A DNA stretch of 64,000 nt, taken from Allobosea sp. Tri-44 (GTDB taxonomy: Bacteria > Pseudomonadota > Alphaproteobacteria > Rhizobiales > Beijerinckiaceae). Both the position numbers and the translations under genes were made by a program. Numbering within the stretch: the first letter of the stretch is position 1; every line of letters begins with the position of its first letter. The DNA is taken from positions 151,543-215,542 of the forward strand of contig NZ_NBDP01000036.1 of the NCBI RefSeq assembly GCF_004123845.1, in the 5' to 3' direction. Shown here piece by piece: positions 58,930 through 64,000 of the stretch. The notes beneath the pieces are model-generated. The model ran no database searches. It was not told where the DNA came from and saw nothing but the letters and a program-made list of their open reading frames with translations.

Positions 58930-59763
58930 TCAGGCTTCGTCGAGGCCGATATCCACCGCCGGCGCCGACTGGGTGATCTTGCTGGTCGAGATGTAGTCGA
59001 CACCGGTCCTGGAGATCGGGCCGATCGTGTCGATGTTGATGCCGCCCGAGGCCTCGACCTTGGCGCGGCCGGCGATCAGCTCGACCGCCCTGGTCATGTC
59101 GGCGACCGACATGTTGTCGAGCATGATCACGTCGGCGCCGGCTTTGGCCGCCTCTTCCACCTGCTCGAGCCGGTCGCATTCGACCTCGAGCTTGGTCAGC
59201 ACCGGCAGCTTCTTGCGGGCGCGCTCGACGGCGGCGGTGATGCTGCCGCAGACGGCGATGTGGTTGTCCTTGATCATCACGCCGTTATCGAGGCCGAGGC
59301 GGTGGTTGAGGCCGCCGCCGCAGGTCACGGCGTGCTTTTCCATCATGCGCAGGCCCGGCGTGGTCTTGCGGGTGTCGATCAGGCGCGCCTTGCTGCCGGC
59401 CATGGCGGCGGCATAGCGCGCCGTCTCGTTGGCGATGCCGGAGAGGCGCTGGGCGATGTTGAGCGCGGTGCGCTCGGCGGTGAGCACGCTGCGGGCGGCG
59501 CCCTCGATCTCGACCAGGATCGCGCCCTTCTCGACCTTGTCGCCGTCCTTGACCAGCACGGTCACCTTGAGCTCGGGATCGTAGCGCTTGAACACCCGGG
59601 CGGCGATCTCGACGCCGGCGACGATCATCGGCTCGCGGGCGTTCATCTGGAACTTGCCGGTCTCGCCGGGCTCGATCATCACCTGGACGGTGAGATCGCA
59701 GGCGCCGATGTCCTCGATCAGCCAATGGTCGATCAGGCGATCCGTGGCGAAGCTGTCATACAT
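58930..59763 (-). CDS. nadC: Nicotinate-nucleotide pyrophosphorylase (quinolinate phosphoribosyltransferase)
   Basis: A 277-residue type II phosphoribosyltransferase converting quinolinate and PRPP to nicotinate mononucleotide, CO2 and PPi. Substrate-binding motifs are intact: TAERTALNIAQRLSGIAN (95-112), DTRKTTPGLRMMEKHAV (130-146), GGGLNHRLGLDNGVMIKDNH (149-168), LEVEC and EASGGIN. ATG 59763 follows GAGAGGG. The usual partners nadA and nadB are absent; instead it leads an operon with a PRPP-forming fusion protein, and a MarR-type operator lies 39 bases upstream of the start. It may therefore be a catabolic or auxiliary copy, not the housekeeping NAD enzyme; that is inference. Confidence 0.92.
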   Translation of the reverse strand: MYDSFATDRLIDHWLIEDIGACDLTVQVMIEPGETGKFQMNAREPMIVAGVEIAARVFKRYDPELKVTVLVKDGDKVEKGAILVEIEGAARSVLTAERTALNIAQRLSGIANETARYAAAMAGSKARLIDTRKTTPGLRMMEKHAVTCGGGLNHRLGLDNGVMIKDNHIAVCGSITAAVERARKKLPVLTKLEVECDRLEQVEEAAKAGADVIMLDNMSVADMTRAVELIAGRAKVEASGGINIDTIGPISRTGVDYISTSKITQSAPAVDIGLDEA

Positions 59764-59801
59764 GGCAGGCCCTCTCTCCCGCGGCGACGCCGCTCGAAAC
59801 A

Positions 59802-59817
59802 TGTTTGTATGCAAACA
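59802..59817. promoter_or_regulatory. Predicted MarR operator upstream of nadC
   Basis: TGTTTGTATGCAAACA: 6-bp perfect arms, core GTTTGTATGCAAAC, which fits GTTYGTAnnCRAAC as in the marR palindrome. It lies 39 bases before the nadC start. Confidence 0.65.
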
Positions 59818-59936
59818 ATAGCAGCGGGGAAATTTGGCTGTCAATGCGCCATCGGAACCGTGCTTGCAACCGGCAATCGCGTCATGGCGAGGTCATCTCC
59901 GCCGGGTAGAATCCGGCGTCTTTGCGGCCGCAAGCA

Positions 59937-59950
59937 ATCTTGTATGCAAG
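59937..59950. promoter_or_regulatory. Possible weaker MarR half-consensus site
   Basis: TCTTGTATGCAAGA, 5-bp perfect arms around TATG, close to the nadC operator but with C/G in place of one T/A pair. Located in the nadC / 6-hydroxynicotinate-reductase-like divergent region. Confidence 0.35.
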
Positions 59951-60019
59951 AATGCTCGGCTCGACACCCTTCCCGACTGAGTGACGGACGCCAGCTTGGC
60001 TGTGATGGCCGGGCCTTGC

Positions 60020-60153
60020 GATCAACCTCACCCGTCATTCCGGACAAGCCGCGTCAGCGGCGCAGCTCCGGAATCCATCGTAGAGCGCCGGAGTCCTACG
60101 ATGGGTTCCGGCGCTACGCTTCGCTGCGGCCGGAATGACGGGGGAGGTTGATC
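60020..60153. repeat. Palindromic intergenic repeat in the divergent region
   Basis: Outer arms GATCAACCTC (60020-60029) and GAGGTTGATC (60144-60153), then CGTCATTCCGG / CCGGAATGACG, then CCATCGTAG / CTACGATGG inside. The 547-base gap 59764-60310 holds this repeat and the operators but no gene I can support. Confidence 0.82.
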
Positions 60154-60260
60154 GAACGGGCCACGAGGAAAATGTGCCGACCATGAGATCCGGTCTAGAT
60201 TGGGCCGCCATCCGCTCGCCTCGCCTTGTCTTGACTTGGTCTAAGAGGCGCGCCAGTATC

Positions 60261-60274
60261 GTTTGTACACAAAC
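60261..60274. promoter_or_regulatory. Predicted MarR operator upstream of the 6-hydroxynicotinate-reductase-like gene
   Basis: GTTTGTACACAAAC: 6-bp perfect arms around AC, fitting GTTYGTAnnCRAAC. It ends 36 bases before the ATG at 60311, a position suited to repression. Confidence 0.7.
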
Positions 60275-60310
60275 AAAATCCAAACACCCGCTTTGCGGCG
60301 AGGATCAAGC

Positions 60311-61795
60311 ATGGCGCTGGACGAAGCGAGCCCGGTCGCGGACGACAAGATCCGCTGCGATGCCTGCCCGGTGATGTGCTTCATCAAGCCCGGCGCCGTC
60401 GGCGCCTGCGATCGCTACGGCAATGTCGAGGGCGAGCTGGTGCGGATGGAACCGCATGTCGTGCTCGAGCGCACGCTGGAGCATGGCGGCGAGGTCGTTC
60501 CCTTCGCCGGGTCACGCGAATGGGAAGGCGAGATCGTCCACCAGCAGGGCACCTTCATCACAGCGATCGGCGCCGGCACGACCTATCCCGACTACAAGCC
60601 GGCCCCGTTCATCGTCTCCTCCGAGGTCGACGGCGTCGACATGGTCACCGTCGTGACCGAGGGCATCTTCAGCTATTGCGGCGTCAAGGTGAAGATCGAC
60701 ACCGACCGCTTTCTCGGCCCCGAGCAGGCGACGGTGCGCGTCGAGGGCGAGGCGATCGGCCACGTCACCACCGGCGAATACGGCTCGCAGATGCTCTCGC
60801 TCGGCGGCGTCCACCATCTCACCGGCGGCTCGAAGAAGGAGGGCCGCGTCACCTGCGACGCGCTGCTCCAGCTCAGCAATGGCAAGGCGGTCGAGCTCAC
60901 CATCGACGAGGGCGAGACGGTCATCGTCCAGGCCGGCAAGCCGCCGATCGTCAACGGCATCCAGGAAAGTCGCATGCGCGTCGGCTGCGGCTCGGCGACG
61001 ATCGGCATCTTTGCCAAGCAATGGCATGGCAAGGTCGACGAGGTCGTGGTCGTCGACGACCACATCACCGGCGTGCTTTCCGAGCACCAGGCCGGCAAGC
61101 TGCTCGGCATGGCGGGAACCGGCATCAAGCTGAAGGGCCGCCGCTCGACGCCCGGTCGCTATTTCCAGGTGGCGCAGCCCGGCACCGGCTGGGGCGGCAC
61201 CAATATCAGCGATCCGCTCACCATTCTTGGCCCGTTCGATCCCAAGGTCGCCTATCCCGGCCTGCGCCTGCTGATGGTTTCGACCACCGGCGAGCACGCC
61301 GCCTATTACGAGCTCGACGAGAACCTCGTGCCGGTCGAGACGCAGATGCCGCAGCCGCTGGTCGAGCCGGTCGAGCGCATCGCCGAGAATTGCGAGCCGG
61401 CGCTCTCGACCGTGCTGTTCATCGGCGGGGCCGGCGGCTCGCTGCGCGCCGGCGTCACCGAGAACCCGGTGCGGCTGACCCGCTCGGTCAAGGACGCGCT
61501 GACCTATGTCACCTGTGGCGGTGCGCCCGTCTATATCTGGCCGGGCGGCGGCATCACCTTCATGGTCGACGTCACCCGCCTGCCCGAGAACGCCTTCGGC
61601 TATGTGCCGACGCCAGCTTTGGTCGCGCCGCTCGAATTCACCATGAGCCGGACCGACTACGAGGCGCTCGGCGGCCATATGGACGCGATCCAGCCGCTCG
61701 CCTCGCTCAAGGGCGGCAGCCAGCTGCGCCTGCCGCAGCGTCCGGACAATCCCTGGCCGCTGGCGCCCGAGCAGCCGCGCCGCTCGCTCGGCTAG
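60311..61795 (+). CDS. 6-hydroxynicotinate reductase-like iron-sulfur protein
   Basis: A 494-residue protein. The N-terminus has an iron-sulfur-type cysteine motif, CDACPVMC plus a later Cys (Cys16, Cys19, Cys23, Cys33; CX2CX3CX9C). Further conserved parts are HVVLERTLEHGGEVVPF, GAGTTYPDYKPAPFIVSSEV, EGIFSYCGVKVKIDTDRFLG, GVHHLTGGSKKEGRVTC and YVTCGGAPVYIWPGGGITFM. This matches proteins annotated as 6-hydroxynicotinate reductase, the ferredoxin-dependent ring-reducing enzyme of nicotinate fermentation. No nicotinate dehydrogenase is in the window, so the substrate is uncertain. ATG 60311 has GAGGATC just upstream. First gene of a tight four-gene operon. Confidence 0.8.
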   Translation: MALDEASPVADDKIRCDACPVMCFIKPGAVGACDRYGNVEGELVRMEPHVVLERTLEHGGEVVPFAGSREWEGEIVHQQGTFITAIGAGTTYPDYKPAPFIVSSEVDGVDMVTVVTEGIFSYCGVKVKIDTDRFLGPEQATVRVEGEAIGHVTTGEYGSQMLSLGGVHHLTGGSKKEGRVTCDALLQLSNGKAVELTIDEGETVIVQAGKPPIVNGIQESRMRVGCGSATIGIFAKQWHGKVDEVVVVDDHITGVLSEHQAGKLLGMAGTGIKLKGRRSTPGRYFQVAQPGTGWGGTNISDPLTILGPFDPKVAYPGLRLLMVSTTGEHAAYYELDENLVPVETQMPQPLVEPVERIAENCEPALSTVLFIGGAGGSLRAGVTENPVRLTRSVKDALTYVTCGGAPVYIWPGGGITFMVDVTRLPENAFGYVPTPALVAPLEFTMSRTDYEALGGHMDAIQPLASLKGGSQLRLPQRPDNPWPLAPEQPRRSLG

Positions 61796-61799
61796 GGCG

Positions 61800-62687
61800 A
61801 TGTGGGAGAAGCCCTCCGCACGTATCCTGCCGGATGGCAGGCGCCTGCTCCTGCAGCAGGGGCCGATCGATCTCGTTATCGAAGCCGTCGGGGAGCAGGA
61901 CGCGGTGAAGGCTGCGCACGAGGCGGCCATCAGCCGCTTCGACGGCCTGCTCGCCGAGCTCTGCGAGGAGTTGAAGCTGCTGCGGACGGCGGTGAGCCGT
62001 ACGAGTCCGCTGCCACACGGGCCGGTGGCCCGGCGCATGTATGCGGCGGTCAGGCCTTTCGCCATCAGCAGCTTCATCACGCCGATGGCCGCGGTCGCCG
62101 GCTCGGTGGCGCAGGAAATCCTTGGCGTGATGTGCCAGGCCGCGCCGCTCGCGCGCGCCTATGTCAACAATGGCGGCGACATCGCCCTGCACCTTGCAGC
62201 CGGCGAGCAGTTTCGCATCGGGCTGGTGAAGCGCCCCGACCGGCCAGAGTTCTTCGCCACTGCGACGATCCGGCCCGAGGACGGCGTCGCCGGCATCGCG
62301 ACCTCAGGCTATCCCGGTCGCAGCTTCTCGCTGGGGATCGCCGAGGCGGTGACTGTGCTGGCGCCCACGGCTGCCATGGCCGATGCTGCCGCGACGGTGA
62401 TCGCCAATGCGATCGACTTGCCCGGCCATCCCACTATCGAGCGCCTGCCGGCCAACTCCATCCAGGTCGACAGCGATCTCGGCGAGCGACTGGTCACCCG
62501 CCATGTCGGGCCGCTTGTCTCCGGCGAGATCGAAACCGCACTCGCTGCCGGCCTCGCCGAGGCGGAGCGTCTGCGCGCAGCAGGCCTGGTCGTCTCGGCC
62601 GCCATGCATCTGCAGGGCGTGAGCCGCACGCTCGCCAGCCCTATGATCGTTCAAGAAGACCCCGAGAGGAGACTTGCCCGTGCCTGA
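61800..62687 (+). CDS. UPF0280 family protein (ApbE-like)
   Basis: A 295-residue protein: ILPDGRRLLLQQGPIDLVIE, then FAISSFITPMAAVAGSVAQEIL and ARAYVNNGGDIALHLAAGEQF, then GIATSGYPGRSFSLGIAEAVTVLA. These match UPF0280, a family related to ApbE flavin transferases, with the conserved NNGGDIA loop. Function unknown. It starts 4 bases after the reductase-like gene's stop, and clusters of these two families recur in other genomes as I recall, so a role in maturing or flavinylating a partner of the reductase is plausible inference. Confidence 0.88.
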   Translation: MWEKPSARILPDGRRLLLQQGPIDLVIEAVGEQDAVKAAHEAAISRFDGLLAELCEELKLLRTAVSRTSPLPHGPVARRMYAAVRPFAISSFITPMAAVAGSVAQEILGVMCQAAPLARAYVNNGGDIALHLAAGEQFRIGLVKRPDRPEFFATATIRPEDGVAGIATSGYPGRSFSLGIAEAVTVLAPTAAMADAAATVIANAIDLPGHPTIERLPANSIQVDSDLGERLVTRHVGPLVSGEIETALAAGLAEAERLRAAGLVVSAAMHLQGVSRTLASPMIVQEDPERRLARA

Positions 62688-63264
62688 GATCGTCGTGCGA
62701 AAATACGCCGTGACCGTGGAAGAGATTTTTCACGAGGGCGGCCCGGCCGCTGCGGTGCCGCTGAAGCGCGGCGCGGCGCTGGCCGTGATCGCCAACCCCT
62801 ATGCCGGCCGCTATGTCGAGGACATCCAGGGCTTCATGGACGATCTGAAGCCCTTCGGTTTGGCAATGGCGCAGCGCCTGCTCGCGGCAATGGGCGGCGA
62901 CGTCAAGGCGATCCAGGGCTATGGCAAGGGCGCCATCGTCGGTGCCGCCGGCGAGCTCGAGCATGGCGCGCTCTGGCATGTGCCGGGCGGCTACGCCATG
63001 CGCGAACTGCTGGGCGATGCCAAGGCGATCGTGCCCTCGACCAAGAAAGTCGGCGGCCCCGGCACGCGGCTCGACATTCCCGTCACCCACGTCAACGCAT
63101 CTTATGTCCGCAGCCATTTCGACGCCTTCGAGATCGGCATCACCGATGCGCCTCGGGCCGATGAATTGCTGTTCGCGCTGGTGATGACGACCGGCTCGCG
63201 CATTCACGCCCGCGTCGGCGGCCTCAAGGCGAGTGAGATCAAGGGCGAGGACGGCCTGCGATGA
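62680..63264 (+). CDS. DUF1185 (amino acid synthesis family) protein, first copy
   Basis: A 194-residue protein. EIVVRKYAVTVEEIFHEGG, GAALAVIANPYAGRYVEDI, AIQGYGKGAIVGAAGELEHG, TRLDIPVTHVNASYVRSHFD and the C-terminal RVGGLKASEIKGEDGLR are DUF1185 features. The family label amino acid synthesis has no proven reaction. GTG 62680 is preferred to TTG 62674 because AGAGGAGA lies about 9 bases upstream of it; it overlaps the UPF0280 gene by 8 bases. Paralogous to the next gene. Confidence 0.88.
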   Translation: MPEIVVRKYAVTVEEIFHEGGPAAAVPLKRGAALAVIANPYAGRYVEDIQGFMDDLKPFGLAMAQRLLAAMGGDVKAIQGYGKGAIVGAAGELEHGALWHVPGGYAMRELLGDAKAIVPSTKKVGGPGTRLDIPVTHVNASYVRSHFDAFEIGITDAPRADELLFALVMTTGSRIHARVGGLKASEIKGEDGLR

Positions 63265-63845
63265 AAGCCAGGATCCGCAAGATCGTCACGGTCGTCGACG
63301 AGACCCACACCGAGCTTGGCCGGCCGGTCTCGCCGCCGATCCGCCGTGCCGCTGCGGTCGCCGTGATCGCCAATCCATTTGCCGGCAAGTATCAGGATGA
63401 TCTCTCCGAGCTGATCGATATCGGCGAGGAGCTCGGCGATCTGCTCGGCCGCCATGCGCTCGCCGCGCTCGGCATCGAGGGCGAGGCGGTCCAGGGTTAT
63501 GGCAAGGCCGCCGCCGTCGGCGAGGATGGCGAGCTCGAGCACGCCGCCGCGATCCTGCATCCCAAGCTCGGTGCGCCCCTGCGCAAGCTCCTCGGCAAGG
63601 CGCCCGCGCTGATCCCGTCCTCGAAGAAGCGCGGCCCGCTCGGCGTCGTGCTCGACGTGCCGCTCGGCCACAAGGCGGCCGCCTATGTCCGCAGCCATTT
63701 CGACGGCATGGAGGTCCGGATTTCGGATGCACCGCGCGCCGGGGAGATCGTCGTCGCGGTGGCGCTCACCAGCGGCGGCCGGCCATTACCACGCGTCGGC
63801 GGACTGACCCATACCGAGGCGAAGGGCGAGGACGGCCTGCGGTAG
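63261..63845 (+). CDS. DUF1185 (amino acid synthesis family) protein, second copy
   Basis: A 194-residue paralogue of the preceding gene, overlapping it by ATGA. Shared blocks include AAAVAVIANPFAGKYQDDL, VQGYGKAAAVGEDGELEHAA, GVVLDVPLGHKAAAYVRSHF and VGGLTHTEAKGEDGLR. The two are clearly diverged (roughly half identical by eye), suggesting a heterodimer rather than a recent duplication. Last gene seen of the operon started by the reductase-like gene. Confidence 0.88.
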   Translation: MKARIRKIVTVVDETHTELGRPVSPPIRRAAAVAVIANPFAGKYQDDLSELIDIGEELGDLLGRHALAALGIEGEAVQGYGKAAAVGEDGELEHAAAILHPKLGAPLRKLLGKAPALIPSSKKRGPLGVVLDVPLGHKAAAYVRSHFDGMEVRISDAPRAGEIVVAVALTSGGRPLPRVGGLTHTEAKGEDGLR

Positions 63846-63883
63846 AAACTCTTGCTTCGCCCATGACAATAGGGCGCGGGGAA

Positions 63884-63904
63884 CCCTCTCCTGTAAGGAG
63901 AGGG
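63884..63904. repeat. Hairpin repeat after the DUF1185 operon
   Basis: CCCTCTCC-TGTAA-GGAGAGGG, 8-bp perfect stem followed by GCAGGGTGAGG, a common palindromic repeat end in these genomes. It may terminate or stabilise the operon mRNA. Nothing else is seen to the window end. Confidence 0.7.
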
Positions 63905-64000
63905 CAGGGTGAGGTGTAGGCCGTTGGACCAGTGCCGCGAGCGCTGACCGCGCGGCCGGGTTCAAGCCAACGATTCCGCTCCCGAACACCTTGTAACTCT

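Overview
The window is a high-GC chromosomal segment of an alphaproteobacterium. The best fit is the order Hyphomicrobiales (Rhizobiales); a Bosea-like genome is my guess from overall gene content, and the genus cannot be proved from the sequence. The order-level call rests on a phyR / nepR-ecfG general stress response locus, AddAB instead of RecBCD, DUF992, DUF1194 and TIGR02300 proteins, and HWE/HisKA_2-type histidine kinases. No prophage, insertion sequence, CRISPR array or rRNA gene was seen. One tRNA gene (Ala, GGC) is present.

Region 1 (1-16.5 kb) is a general stress response island. It holds phyR, the operon nepR-ecfG-sensor kinase, a second CHASE3 sensor kinase, a single-domain response regulator, and several envelope or stress proteins: an SbmA/BacA-like ABC transporter, an extensin-like protein, DUF992, a DUF883-like protein with a holin-like membrane protein, and an AI-2E family transporter. 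Reading by eye, I find seven exact EcfG-type promoters (GGAAC, 16-17 bases, CGTT) between 3.7 and 16.5 kb. Each is correctly oriented upstream of a gene, and I found none in the rest of the window. One of them drives a previously easy-to-miss 23-residue membrane peptide with an excellent ribosome binding site.

Region 2 (16.5-40 kb) is mostly housekeeping: polA, a nitroreductase, a sugar-phosphate nucleotidyltransferase, addB-addA, trxA, DoxX, a class A penicillin-binding protein, hrpB, a class II glutamine amidotransferase, an NhaD-type antiporter, an MFS drug exporter, a DUF1194 protein, cmk, TIGR02300 and tRNA-Ala.

Region 3 (40-56 kb) is accessory catabolism and transport. It contains a flavin monooxygenase with an Ssu-like ABC importer (organosulfur type); a TetR-flanked catabolic operon (cyclase, BKACE, SMP-30, orphan binding protein) with RidA; a carbamoylase/allantoate-hydrolase-like enzyme; and a ribose-type ABC importer followed by a Gfo/Idh/MocA dehydrogenase.

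Region 4 (56-64 kb) is the most intriguing part. A MarR regulator is preceded by a perfect 18-bp palindrome, and close relatives of that palindrome lie upstream of two divergent operons. The minus-strand operon encodes NadC and a single polypeptide joining a PhnN-type ribose 1,5-bisphosphokinase to an AMP-phosphorylase-type NMP phosphorylase. The plus-strand operon encodes a 6-hydroxynicotinate-reductase-like protein, a UPF0280 protein and two tandem DUF1185 proteins. Together NadC, the phosphorylase and the kinase could form a PRPP-recycling cycle turning quinolinate into free nicotinate; this is an inference.

Intergenic gaps carry several families of imperfect palindromic repeats, at eight places in all. 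One of them supplies the last codons of addA.
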